From: Kluyvera ascorbata_C
Lineage (GTDB): Bacteria > Pseudomonadota > Gammaproteobacteria > Enterobacterales > Enterobacteriaceae
Reading direction: 5' to 3'
DNA length: 64,000 nucleotides
Assembly (NCBI RefSeq): GCF_044197065.1
Contig: NZ_JBIQOI010000006.1
Span: forward strand, 62,001-126,000
Part shown: piece after piece, positions 8,953 to 17,168 of the stretch
How the letters are laid out: each line of letters begins with the position of its first letter
Position numbering within the stretch: position 1 is the first letter of the stretch
Program-made: the position numbers and the translations under genes
Notes under the pieces: model-generated
Told to the model about the DNA's origin: nothing
What the model saw: the letters and a program-made list of their open reading frames with translations, nothing else
The model's database searches: none

Positions 8953-9672
8953 ATGGCAACCCCACACATTAATGCAGAAATGGGCGATTTCGCTGACGTA
9001 GTTTTGATGCCGGGCGACCCGCTGCGTGCGAAGCACATTGCTGAGACTTTCCTCGAAGATGTCCGTGAAGTGAACAACGTTCGCGGCATGTTAGGTTTCA
9101 CCGGGACTTACAAAGGCCGTAAGATCTCCGTTATGGGTCACGGTATGGGCATCCCATCCTGCTCCATCTACACCAAAGAGCTGATCACCGACTTCGGCGT
9201 GAAGAAAATCATTCGCGTAGGTTCCTGCGGCGCGGTACGTGCTGACGTGAAACTGCGTGACGTGGTTATCGGCATGGGCGCGTGCACCGACTCTAAAGTG
9301 AACCGCCTGCGCTTTAAAGATCACGACTTCGCCGCTATCGCTGACTTCGGCATGGTGCGTGACGCGGTTGACGCGGCTAAAGCACTGGGCGTTGACGCTC
9401 GCGTAGGTAACATCTTCTCCGCTGACCTGTTCTACACTCCAGATCCAACCATGTTCGACGTGATGGAAAAATACGGTATCCTGGGCGTGGAAATGGAAGC
9501 GGCGGGTATCTACGGCGTAGCCGCAGAATTCGGTGCCAAAGCGCTGACCATCTGCACCGTATCCGACCATATCCGTACCCACGAGCAGACCACTGCCGCT
9601 GAACGTCAGACGACCTTCAACGACATGATTAAAATCGCGCTGGAATCCGTTCTGCTGGGCGATAAAGCTTAA
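8953..9672 (+). CDS. deoD: Purine nucleoside phosphorylase DeoD-type
   Basis: DeoD phosphorolyses purine (deoxy)ribonucleosides to the base and (deoxy)ribose 1-phosphate. The 239-residue hexameric-type enzyme shows the phosphate site VLMPGDPLRAKHIAE, the HGMG turn with His65 nearby, VEMEAAGIYG that contacts ribose, and TVSDHIRTHE with the catalytic aspartate (SD motif). Length equals that of E. coli DeoD. It is the last gene of the deo operon; a REP pair follows at once. Confidence 0.98.
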   Translation: MATPHINAEMGDFADVVLMPGDPLRAKHIAETFLEDVREVNNVRGMLGFTGTYKGRKISVMGHGMGIPSCSIYTKELITDFGVKKIIRVGSCGAVRADVKLRDVVIGMGACTDSKVNRLRFKDHDFAAIADFGMVRDAVDAAKALGVDARVGNIFSADLFYTPDPTMFDVMEKYGILGVEMEAAGIYGVAAEFGAKALTICTVSDHIRTHEQTTAAERQTTFNDMIKIALESVLLGDKA

Positions 9673-9682
9673 GATTGTCTGT

Positions 9683-9752
9683 GCCCGGTGGCGCTTCGCT
9701 GACCGGGCCTACGATCTGTTGTAGGCCGGATAAGGCGCAGCCGCCATCCGGC
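9683..9752. repeat. REP pair upstream of rayT
   Basis: GCCCGGTGGCGCTTCGCTGA with arm CGGGCCTAC is followed by GTAGGCCGGATAAGGCGCAG ending in CATCCGGC: two REP units in inverted orientation. Together with the pair at 10349-10427 it brackets the transposase gene. Confidence 0.88.
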
Positions 9753-9855
9753 AATTTTACGCATGTACTGCGAACCTCCTTCCCGAATTACCCTCTCCGC
9801 ATTGCCATTTGTCCTTCACCGGTTATGTTTGAATTTTGTTTAAGGGATAAACAAA

Positions 9856-10347
9856 ATGTCGAACTATCGTCGTTATTACATGAACGGTGGAACCTGGTTT
9901 TTCACGGTTAACCTGAAAAACCGGAAAAGCGATGTGCTGGTCCGTCAGATTGCAGAATTACGATCAGCCATTCGTCGTGTGAAAGAAACTAAGCCTTTTC
10001 AGGTAGATGCTCTGGTCGTGCTACCTGAACATTTGCATTGCATCTGGACCCTTCCCGAGAACGATTGTGATTTTTCGTCCCGTTGGCGGGAGCTCAAAAA
10101 GTTATTTACCAAATCAATAATGTGCCATGAAGTGTGGCAGCCACGTTTCTGGGAGCACGCGATTCGCGATGAAGAAGATTACCGCCGACATGTCGATTAC
10201 ATCTATATCAATCCCGTAAAGCATGGTTGGGTGACGTGCGTCCAGGATTGGCCGTTTTCGACATTTCATCGTGATGTTCGAAAGAGCATTTATCCGGTTG
10301 ATTGGGCGGGGGATATGAATGGGCTTGAGGCAGGGGAGCGGCGGTAA
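9856..10347 (+). CDS. rayT: REP-associated tyrosine transposase (RayT family)
   Basis: This 163-residue protein belongs to the Y1/HUH superfamily related to IS200/IS605 transposases. The HUH metal-binding motif is His59-Leu-His61 in VLPEHLHCIW. The candidate nucleophile is Tyr115 or Tyr117 in HVDYIYINPVKHGW, the most conserved RayT block. RayT proteins nick and join single-stranded REP DNA and are held responsible for REP dissemination. REP pairs lie on both sides at 80-110 bases, forming a REPtron. The motifs are all present and the gene appears intact. It occupies the deoD-lplA interval, where E. coli K-12 has yjjJ. Activity is not shown by the sequence. Confidence 0.9.
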   Translation: MSNYRRYYMNGGTWFFTVNLKNRKSDVLVRQIAELRSAIRRVKETKPFQVDALVVLPEHLHCIWTLPENDCDFSSRWRELKKLFTKSIMCHEVWQPRFWEHAIRDEEDYRRHVDYIYINPVKHGWVTCVQDWPFSTFHRDVRKSIYPVDWAGDMNGLEAGERR

Positions 10348-10348
10348 T

Positions 10349-10427
10349 GCCGGATGGCGCTTCGCTTATCCGGCCTACAGAAAGCACTCGTTTGTAGGCC
10401 GGATAAGGCGTTAGCCGCCATCCGGCA
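10349..10427. repeat. REP pair downstream of rayT
   Basis: GCCGGATGGCGCTTCGCTTA with arm TCCGGCCTAC is followed by TTTGTAGGCCGGATAAGGCG ending in CATCCGGC. It starts one base after the rayT stop codon and ends just before the convergent lplA stop. Confidence 0.9.
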
Positions 10428-10433
10428 ATGCTC

Positions 10434-11450
10434 TTAGCGTACAGCCCCCGACACCCACTCAGCCAACTCTCGCAGCTCGCTCTCCTGTTCCGGAAACTCC
10501 GCAACCAGCGCCTTGCAGGTTTGTTGCAGCACATCTGCACGATACTGACAGCCCTGTAAACGCTCCGCCAACGCCTCCAGCGGTGCGGGGTTCAGGCTAT
10601 CGGTAAACACCTGCGTGCGGGTGATAATGCCTTTCTCGACGTCGAAGTGCAGCTCTACGCCGCCCCAGGTGAAACGTTCATCAAGCAGGTGGCTGAACGC
10701 CGGGGCCTGACCAAAATTCCACTCCCAACTGCTTTGACGCGCAAACGTCTCGGCAAAGTTCGGCAGGTCTGGCGTTTTATCCGGGGAGATAATTTCAGCT
10801 TCCACTCGCTCACCGTAGTGGCGGAAGAACGCCTCGGTGACGGCTTCGCAGATTTGCTCATGAGTGATATCGGGCAGTAGCTCGACCAGGTTAGCCACGC
10901 GTCCACGCACCGACGTAATCCCTTTAGCCTGCAGCTTTTTCTTATCCGGGTTCAGGTAGTTAGCCAGACGGCTAAGGTCGGCGTTTAGCAGCAACGTGCC
11001 GTGGTGGAAGCCACGGTCTATGGTCTCTCGGTAGGCAGAGCCGGAGACTTTGCGGTCGCCTTCTTCGGTTTTTACGATCAGGTCGTTACGCCCGGAAGCT
11101 TCCGCCGTAATGCCCAGCGAATTCAGCGCCTCGAGCACAATGGACGTAGAAATGGTTTTGTCATACTCCGGCTTACCGGCCATAAAGGTAAAACAGGTGT
11201 TACCGAGGTCGTGGAACACCGCGCCGCCGCCGCTGCTGCGGCGAGCCAGACGGACGTTGTCCTCTTCCATGCGGCGGGTGTTGCACTCTTTCCACGGGTT
11301 TTGCGCCCGGCCAATCACCACCGTATCTGCATTGCGCCACAGAAATAGCACCCGCTGCGTGGCGGGCATCTGGCGAAAAATACACTCCTCCACGGCGAGG
11401 TTAAACCACGGGTCGTGAGAGTCTGAAAGCAGCAGGCGTAGCGTTGACAT
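10434..11450 (-). CDS. lplA: Lipoate-protein ligase A
   Basis: LplA activates free lipoate with ATP to lipoyl-AMP and transfers it to the lipoyl domains of 2-oxoacid dehydrogenases and the glycine cleavage H protein. The 338-residue length equals E. coli LplA. The lipoate-binding loop ARRSSGGGAVFHD spans about 69-81 and the catalytic lysine lies in DRKVSGSAY near residue 133; a C-terminal accessory domain follows from about residue 250. The start is 18 bases after the ytjB stop on the same strand, so the two are probably cotranscribed, as in E. coli. Confidence 0.97.
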   Translation of the reverse strand: MSTLRLLLSDSHDPWFNLAVEECIFRQMPATQRVLFLWRNADTVVIGRAQNPWKECNTRRMEEDNVRLARRSSGGGAVFHDLGNTCFTFMAGKPEYDKTISTSIVLEALNSLGITAEASGRNDLIVKTEEGDRKVSGSAYRETIDRGFHHGTLLLNADLSRLANYLNPDKKKLQAKGITSVRGRVANLVELLPDITHEQICEAVTEAFFRHYGERVEAEIISPDKTPDLPNFAETFARQSSWEWNFGQAPAFSHLLDERFTWGGVELHFDVEKGIITRTQVFTDSLNPAPLEALAERLQGCQYRADVLQQTCKALVAEFPEQESELRELAEWVSGAVR

Positions 11451-11468
11451 AGCGATTTCCTTTTCTGA

Positions 11469-12101
11469 TTAATCTTTATCTTCGTCCTGCACCGGCTTGT
11501 TGGCGGTGAGCAGGAACGGCGACTGCTGCCAGCGTGTACGCTTGCCGCGCAGCAGCGTGCGGGCAAGTACCACGCCGATAGCCAGCGACAGCAGCAGCAT
11601 CAGGCGGAGAATGTTGGTGGTGTTATCCACCTGACGAGATTCGGTGGCGATGGTGTGGGTATCCAGCGTCAGACGCAGATAGCCAAGAGGGCCATTTTTC
11701 CCCTGAATAGGTTCGACGATTTGCTGGTTAAAGTAGCTGCCCGCTTTTTTGCCATCCAGCGCCAGGCGGTCACGCAGATCGACCTGTTCACCGGTGCGGA
11801 CAATCAAATCACCCTGCTCATCATACACGCCAGCATCGAGGATTCGGCTTTTCGTGGTGAGTTGATTCAGCAGCTGGCCTATCTTTTTTTCATCCGGCGT
11901 TTCGCTTTTCATCAGCGGCACAAGGTTGAGCGACACCTGAAACGCCAGCGTTCTGGCCAGTTCTTCTAGCTGCGGATTTCGTTGTTTCTGGCTTTGTTGA
12001 CTGAACCAGGAGGCGCCCTGCATCAATGCCACCAACAGAGCGAGACAGATCAGGACAATCGCGGTGCGATGCAGTCGAAATTTCAGTTTTGCGCGAACCA
12101 T
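11469..12101 (-). CDS. ytjB: YtjB (Smp), membrane protein
   Basis: This 210-residue protein matches the SerB-linked membrane protein Smp/YtjB. It has an N-terminal membrane helix (about 14-30, TAIVLICLALLVALMQGASW), a periplasmic region with GVYDEQGDLIVRTGEQ, and a second helix near 165-182 (ILRLMLLLSLAIGVVLA), followed by a basic cytoplasmic tail. Its biochemical role is not established. It is divergent from serB with about 105 bases between starts and lies upstream of lplA. Confidence 0.9.
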   Translation of the reverse strand: MVRAKLKFRLHRTAIVLICLALLVALMQGASWFSQQSQKQRNPQLEELARTLAFQVSLNLVPLMKSETPDEKKIGQLLNQLTTKSRILDAGVYDEQGDLIVRTGEQVDLRDRLALDGKKAGSYFNQQIVEPIQGKNGPLGYLRLTLDTHTIATESRQVDNTTNILRLMLLLSLAIGVVLARTLLRGKRTRWQQSPFLLTANKPVQDEDKD

Positions 12102-12207
12102 ATTCCACCTTTGAAAATTTACAGCTTAATGTTGCCAGAAGCGCTGGTTACAAGGTAGCCTCATGCGTTATTTTCCTGGGCTTAATATAGTGAAGATTGG
12201 AGCTGTA

Positions 12208-13179
12208 ATGCCAAACAGTTTGACCTGGTGCGATCTGTCAGAAGATGTCTCCCTGTGGCCTGGATTGCCGCTTTCCCTAAGCGGCGATGAAGTGATGCCG
12301 CTGGATTACCACGCCGGTCGCAGCGGTTGGCTGCTGTATGGCCGCGGGTTGAATAAAGCCAGCCTCACCACCTATCAGCGTAAGCTGGGGGCGGCGATGG
12401 TGATTGTTGCGGCCTGGTGCGTTGAAGACTATCAGGTTATTCGCCTGGCGGGGTCATTAACGCCGCGCGCAACGCGCCTGGCGCATGACGCTGGGCTGGA
12501 CGTTGCCCCGCTGGGCAAAATCCCGCACCTGCGCACGCCGGGCCTCCTGGTGATGGATATGGACTCCACCGCAATTCAAATTGAGTGCATCGACGAAATC
12601 GCCAAACTGGCCGGTACCGGCGAACTGGTGTCGGAAGTGACCGAGCGCGCGATGCGCGGTGAATTGGATTTCAGTGCCAGTCTGCGCCAACGTGTTGCCA
12701 CGCTCAAAGATGCCGATGCCGATATTCTGCGTCAGGTGCGTGAAACCCTGCCGCTGATGCCGGGTCTGACTCAACTGGTACTCAAGCTTGAAACGTTGGG
12801 CTGGAAGGTGGCGATTGCCTCCGGCGGCTTTACCTTCTTCGCCGATCACCTGCGCGATAAGTTGCGTTTAACCGCAGCGGTCGCTAACGAACTCGGCATT
12901 CGTGACGGCAAGCTGACGGGCGAAGTGGTGGGCGATATCGTCGACGCGCAGTATAAGGCGAAAACCTTGCTGCAACTGGCTGAGAAACATGAAATTCCCC
13001 ATGCTCAGACGGTGGCGATTGGCGACGGCGCCAACGACCTGCCGATGATCAAAAAAGCCGGGCTGGGGATTGCGTATCATGCCAAACCAAAAGTGAACGA
13101 ACAGACGGAAGTCACTATCCGTCATGCCGATTTGATGGGGGTGTTCTGCATTCTCTCCGGCAGCATGAATCAGAAATAA
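12208..13179 (+). CDS. serB: Phosphoserine phosphatase
   Basis: SerB dephosphorylates phosphoserine, the last step of serine synthesis. The HAD nucleophile motif DMDSTAIQ is at residues 117-124, with GWKVAIASGGF (motif II) and AIGDGANDLPM (motif IV, Mg ligands). The frame opens 15 codons earlier at 12163, but the ATG at 12208 gives the family start (MPNxxTWCDL) and 323 residues, close to the 322 of E. coli. It heads serB-radA-nadR, with radA starting 10 bases downstream. Confidence 0.97.
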   Translation: MPNSLTWCDLSEDVSLWPGLPLSLSGDEVMPLDYHAGRSGWLLYGRGLNKASLTTYQRKLGAAMVIVAAWCVEDYQVIRLAGSLTPRATRLAHDAGLDVAPLGKIPHLRTPGLLVMDMDSTAIQIECIDEIAKLAGTGELVSEVTERAMRGELDFSASLRQRVATLKDADADILRQVRETLPLMPGLTQLVLKLETLGWKVAIASGGFTFFADHLRDKLRLTAAVANELGIRDGKLTGEVVGDIVDAQYKAKTLLQLAEKHEIPHAQTVAIGDGANDLPMIKKAGLGIAYHAKPKVNEQTEVTIRHADLMGVFCILSGSMNQK

Positions 13180-13189
13180 AGAGGTTAAC

Positions 13190-14572
13190 GTGGCGAAAGC
13201 TCCTAAACGCGCATTTGTTTGTAATGAGTGCGGTGCGGATTACCCGCGCTGGCAGGGGCAATGCAGCGCCTGCCATGCGTGGAATACCATCACCGAAGTG
13301 CGTGTTGCGGCTTCCCCTACGGTCGCACGTAATGAGCGTCTGAGCGGCTATGCGGGTAATGCCGGTGTCGCGAAGGTGCAAAAACTATCGGATATCAGCC
13401 TGGAAGAGTTGCCGCGCTTTTCCACCGGCTTTAAAGAGTTTGACCGCGTGCTGGGCGGCGGTGTGGTGCCCGGTAGCGCCATCCTGATTGGCGGTAACCC
13501 TGGTGCGGGGAAATCAACCCTGCTGCTGCAAACGCTGTGCAAGCTGGCCGAGCAGATGAAAACCCTGTACGTCACCGGGGAAGAGTCGCTACAGCAGGTC
13601 GCCATGCGCGCGCACCGTCTGGGGCTTCCTACCGCCAATCTGAATATGCTCTCGGAAACCAGCATCGAGCAGATTTGCCAGATTGCGGAAGAAGAGCAGC
13701 CGAAGCTGATGGTTATCGACTCCATCCAGGTGATGCACATGGCGGACATTCAGTCCTCGCCGGGCAGCGTGGCTCAGGTGCGCGAAACCGCAGCCTATCT
13801 CACGCGTTTTGCGAAAACGCGCGGTGTGGCGATTGTCATGGTAGGCCACGTGACCAAAGATGGCTCGCTGGCAGGGCCAAAAGTGCTCGAACACTGTATC
13901 GACTGCTCGGTACTGCTCGACGGCGACGCGGACTCGCGCTTCCGTACGCTGCGCAGCCATAAGAACCGTTTTGGTGCGGTGAACGAACTGGGCGTATTCG
14001 CCATGACCGAACAAGGCCTGCGAGAGGTGAGCAACCCTTCCGCTATCTTCCTGAGCCGCGGTGATGAAGTCACCTCCGGGAGTTCGGTGATGGTGGTATG
14101 GGAAGGTACGCGTCCGCTGCTGGTCGAGATTCAGGCGCTGGTGGATCACTCGATGATGGGTAACCCACGCCGCGTTGCGGTTGGTCTTGAGCAGAACCGC
14201 TTAGCGATTCTGCTGGCGGTGCTGCACCGTCACGGCGGGCTACAAATGGCAGACCAGGATGTGTTTGTTAACGTAGTGGGCGGCGTGAAGGTGACGGAAA
14301 CCAGCGCTGACTTAGCCCTGCTGATGGCGATGGTTTCCAGCCTGCGCGACAGACCGTTGCCACAGGATCTGGTTGTCTTTGGCGAAGTGGGGCTGGCCGG
14401 TGAAATTCGTCCTGTACCGAGCGGACAGGAGCGTATTTCGGAAGCGGCTAAACATGGCTTCCGCCGCGCGATTGTGCCAGCGGCAAATGTACCGAAGAAA
14501 ATTCCGGAAGGCATGAAAGTCTTTGGCGTCAAAAAACTCGCCGATGCGCTGGACGTTTTTGACGATCTCTAA
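13190..14572 (+). CDS. radA: RadA (Sms), DNA branch-migration and repair ATPase
   Basis: RadA promotes branch migration of recombination intermediates with RecA. The 460-residue protein has a C4 zinc finger (Cys11, 14, 25, 28), a RecA-like ATPase with Walker A GGNPGAGKST at 101-110, the RadA-specific KNRFG motif, and a C-terminal Lon-protease-like domain. The start is GTG at 13190 with GAGG upstream, giving MAKAPKRAFVC. The gene follows serB closely, and an intrinsic terminator lies just beyond its stop. Confidence 0.97.
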   Translation: MAKAPKRAFVCNECGADYPRWQGQCSACHAWNTITEVRVAASPTVARNERLSGYAGNAGVAKVQKLSDISLEELPRFSTGFKEFDRVLGGGVVPGSAILIGGNPGAGKSTLLLQTLCKLAEQMKTLYVTGEESLQQVAMRAHRLGLPTANLNMLSETSIEQICQIAEEEQPKLMVIDSIQVMHMADIQSSPGSVAQVRETAAYLTRFAKTRGVAIVMVGHVTKDGSLAGPKVLEHCIDCSVLLDGDADSRFRTLRSHKNRFGAVNELGVFAMTEQGLREVSNPSAIFLSRGDEVTSGSSVMVVWEGTRPLLVEIQALVDHSMMGNPRRVAVGLEQNRLAILLAVLHRHGGLQMADQDVFVNVVGGVKVTETSADLALLMAMVSSLRDRPLPQDLVVFGEVGLAGEIRPVPSGQERISEAAKHGFRRAIVPAANVPKKIPEGMKVFGVKKLADALDVFDDL

Positions 14573-14582
14573 CGTTTGACCC

Positions 14583-14612
14583 CCGGCGACATACTGTGTC
14601 GCCGGTCTTTTT
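14583..14612 (+). terminator. Intrinsic terminator after radA
   Basis: CCGGCGACA pairs with TGTCGCCGG across the loop TACTG (14583-14605), and TCTTTTTC follows. The hairpin ends serB-radA transcription before the nadR promoter. Confidence 0.85.
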
Positions 14613-14691
14613 CCCCGGAGAGTACCGTGAGTGCATCCGGGTTTTTTGTATAATGGGTAGATGGTTTACCCCAATTCAGCAGGAGGCTCTT

Positions 14692-15918
14692 GTGTCGTCG
14701 TTCGACTATCTTAAAACCGCAATCCGTCAGAAAGGCTGTACTTTACAGCAGGTCGCTGACGCCAGCGGCATGACCAAGGGCTATTTAAGCCAGCTTCTCA
14801 ACGCCAAAATTAAAAGCCCCAGCGCGCAAAAGCTTGAGGCACTGCACCGTTTTCTCGGGCTGGAGTTTCCGCGCCAGCAGAAAAATATCGGCGTGATATT
14901 CGGTAAGTTTTACCCGCTGCATACGGGCCACATCTATCTGATCCAGCGTGCTTGTAGCCAGGTTGATGAGCTGCATATCATCATGGGTTATGACGACACG
15001 CGCGACCGCGCACTGTTTGAAGATAGCGCCATGTCGCAGCAGCCGACTGTGTCAGACCGACTGCGCTGGCTGCTGCAAACCTTCAAGTACCAGAAGAACA
15101 TCCGTATTCACGCCTTTAATGAAGAGGGCATGGAACCGTACCCGCACGGCTGGGACGTGTGGAGCGCGGGCGTAAAGACCTTTATGGAAGAGAAGGGCAT
15201 CGAGCCCAACTGGATTTACTCTTCTGAAGAGGCCGATGCGCCGCAGTACCTCGAGCATCTCGGTATTGAAACGGTGCTGATTGACCCGAAACGGACCTTT
15301 ATGAACATCAGCGGGTCGCAGATTCGTGAGAATCCATTCCGTTATTGGGATTATATTCCCACCGAAGTGAAACCGTTCTTCGTGCGTACGGTGGCGATCC
15401 TTGGCGGCGAATCCAGCGGGAAATCGACGCTAGTGAACAAGCTGGCGAATATCTTTAATACCACCAGTGCCTGGGAATATGGTCGAGACTACGTCTTTTC
15501 GCACCTGGGCGGTGACGAGATGGCGTTACAGTATTCCGACTACGACAAAATCGCGCTGGGACATGCCCAGTACATCGATTTTGCGGTGAAGTATGCGAAC
15601 AAAGTGGCCTTTATCGATACCGATTTTGTCAGCACACAGGCATTTTGTAAGAAGTATGAGGGGCGTGAACACCCGTTTGTACAGGCGCTGATTGATGAGT
15701 ACCGTTTCGACCTGGTTATCCTGCTGGAAAACAACACCCCGTGGGTAGCCGATGGTCTGCGGAGCCTTGGCAGCTCGGTTGACCGCAAGGAGTTCCAGAC
15801 TTTGCTGGTCTCTTTGCTTGAAAAGAACAATATCGAATTTGTGCATGTCGAAGAATCAGACTATGACTCCCGATTCCTGCGCTGCGTAGAGTTGGTTAAA
15901 GAACTGATGGGGGATTAA
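14692..15918 (+). CDS. nadR: NadR, trifunctional NAD regulator / NMN adenylyltransferase / ribosylnicotinamide kinase
   Basis: NadR represses NAD synthesis genes and salvages nicotinamide riboside. An N-terminal helix-turn-helix (about 18-40, TLQQVADASGMTKGYLSQLL) precedes the adenylyltransferase motif GKFYPLHTGH (71-80) and a kinase domain with P-loop GGESSGKST near 237. The frame is open 32 codons upstream, but GTG at 14692 is preferred: AGGAGG lies 5 bases before it, it gives MSSFDYLK as in E. coli, and a TATAAT (14649-14654) sits inside the longer frame. The protein is 408 residues. In E. coli the next gene is ettA; here the capsule locus intervenes. Confidence 0.96.
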   Translation: MSSFDYLKTAIRQKGCTLQQVADASGMTKGYLSQLLNAKIKSPSAQKLEALHRFLGLEFPRQQKNIGVIFGKFYPLHTGHIYLIQRACSQVDELHIIMGYDDTRDRALFEDSAMSQQPTVSDRLRWLLQTFKYQKNIRIHAFNEEGMEPYPHGWDVWSAGVKTFMEEKGIEPNWIYSSEEADAPQYLEHLGIETVLIDPKRTFMNISGSQIRENPFRYWDYIPTEVKPFFVRTVAILGGESSGKSTLVNKLANIFNTTSAWEYGRDYVFSHLGGDEMALQYSDYDKIALGHAQYIDFAVKYANKVAFIDTDFVSTQAFCKKYEGREHPFVQALIDEYRFDLVILLENNTPWVADGLRSLGSSVDRKEFQTLLVSLLEKNNIEFVHVEESDYDSRFLRCVELVKELMGD

Positions 15919-15925
15919 CCCTCCC

Positions 15926-15956
15926 GCACGGCACTTGCGTAGTGCCGTGCTGTTTC
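15926..15956 (+). terminator. Intrinsic terminator after nadR
   Basis: A perfect 10-bp stem GCACGGCACT / AGTGCCGTGC (15926-15935 and 15941-15950) is followed by TGTTTC. The T-run is short but the stem is strong. It marks the left end of the conserved core before the capsule locus. Confidence 0.75.
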
Positions 15957-16332
15957 ATCATTACGAATAATATTTATAATGGCAGCCATTAATTCTTTAA
16001 TATCATAAGGGTATTTTTTTTGGCTGTCATTATAAACTGGGCATTTATAATGTCGCATTTAGCATGCGTGGTTTTCTTAAAAAGCACTTTGATTATAAAT
16101 AAAAATATATCATTTAATATATTCTAACAAATCATTTAAATTTAATTAAATGCGATAATGCTAGTTATTATAGTCATTAAAAGCTAAATTCCATTTTCCA
16201 ATTTATATCATTGGAATACATCAAGGGAATAGTGTGGCAGTTTTTATTTATTGTTTTTATGATTTTTGTAATTAATGCTTCAACCTCTATTATTCACATC
16301 CCTGAAGATGTCCATCCCCTGTGATTTTTTGT
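15957..16332 (+). promoter_or_regulatory. AT-rich promoter and leader region of the kpsMT-cassette operon
   Basis: This stretch of about 375 bases has no credible gene. It is very AT-rich, with many A/T runs (16076-16150 especially), in contrast to both neighbours. It lies between the nadR terminator and the JUMPstart element and must contain the promoter for kpsM (the PR3 equivalent). TATAAT-like words abound, so no single promoter can be chosen by eye. In E. coli group 2 loci the PR3 leader is long and is controlled by H-NS, SlyA and RfaH; H-NS binding here is inferred only from composition. Confidence 0.55.
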
Positions 16333-16370
16333 CAGTCGCTATGGTCGTATAAGGCCAGGGCGGTAGCATG
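16333..16370 (+). promoter_or_regulatory. JUMPstart element with ops site (RfaH recruitment)
   Basis: The interval starts CAGTCGCTATGGTCGTATAA and ends GGCCAGGGCGGTAGCATG. It aligns closely with the roughly 39-base JUMPstart consensus found upstream of enterobacterial capsule, O-antigen and LPS-core operons. The core GGCGGTAGCAT (16359-16369) is the ops pause signal at which RfaH loads onto RNA polymerase and suppresses termination and polarity. It lies 22 bases before the kpsM start. RfaH-dependent readthrough into the cassette is inferred from the E. coli kps paradigm. Confidence 0.9.
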
Positions 16371-16391
16371 CCTGAATGGAAGCAACATCTT

Positions 16392-17168
16392 ATGGCCAGA
16401 AGCGGTATCGAAGTCCAGCGTGCGGCAGTTTGCGCGCTTTTTTTACGTGAAATTAAAACACGTTTCGGCAAGTATCGGCTGGGTTACTGCTGGGCCATTC
16501 TCGAACCCGCCGCGCATATGCTGGTGATGTTAGCCGTATTTGGTTATGTCATGCACCGCACGATGCCGGATATTTCATTTCCCGTTTTTTTGATAAACGG
16601 CATTATCCCTTACTTTCTTTTCAGCCATATTGCCACCCGCTCCATTAGCGCAATCGACGCGAACCAGGGGTTATTTAATTACCGACCGGTAAAACCTATC
16701 GACACGATCCTGGCAAGGGCGCTGCTGGAAAGCCTGATTTATGGCTGTGTCTATATTGTCCTGATGTGTGTAGTCGGTATAGCCGGTGAGGTGTTTAGCG
16801 TCACACAGCTTGTCACCCTGGTGGTGACGTGGTTGCTGCTGATTCTCTTTTCCTGCGGGCTAGGAATGGTGTTCATGGTGGTGGGGAAGACGTTTCCTGA
16901 GATGGAGAAGTTTCTGCCTATCCTGATAAAGCCACTCTATTTCGTCTCCTGCATTATGTTCCCGCTGCACGCCGTACCGCGTGACTATTGGCCCTATCTC
17001 CTCTGGAACCCCATTGTGCATATCGTTGAACTGAGCCGTGAATGCGTGGTGGCGGGCTATGTGAGCCAGGGCGTGAGCCTGCCTTACCTGGCTTTTTGCA
17101 CTCTGCTAATGCTATTTTTCGGGCTTGCTCTTTATCGCCTGCGCGAAGAGGCGATGTTGACATCATGA
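16392..17168 (+). CDS. kpsM: KpsM, capsule ABC exporter permease
   Basis: KpsM is the membrane subunit of the ABC-2 type exporter that moves lipid-linked capsular polysaccharide across the inner membrane with KpsT. The 258-residue protein matches group 2 KpsM from MARSG to the C-terminal YRLREEAMLTS, with about six hydrophobic segments and the conserved REIKTRFGKYRLGYCWAILEP region that contacts the ATPase. An in-frame ATG at 16368 overlaps the ops element and would add 8 residues; the start at 16392 matches the family. The stop overlaps the kpsT start (ATGA), as expected for a coupled pair. Confidence 0.96.
   Translation: MARSGIEVQRAAVCALFLREIKTRFGKYRLGYCWAILEPAAHMLVMLAVFGYVMHRTMPDISFPVFLINGIIPYFLFSHIATRSISAIDANQGLFNYRPVKPIDTILARALLESLIYGCVYIVLMCVVGIAGEVFSVTQLVTLVVTWLLLILFSCGLGMVFMVVGKTFPEMEKFLPILIKPLYFVSCIMFPLHAVPRDYWPYLLWNPIVHIVELSRECVVAGYVSQGVSLPYLAFCTLLMLFFGLALYRLREEAMLTS

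Noticed and set aside
9675..9911. Plus-strand frame running through the REP pair into rayT
   Set aside because: It consists largely of translated REP sequence and overlaps the rayT start in another frame.
14596..14691. N-terminal extension of nadR
   Set aside because: It contains the nadR promoter -10 and precedes a strong Shine-Dalgarno and GTG that match the family start.
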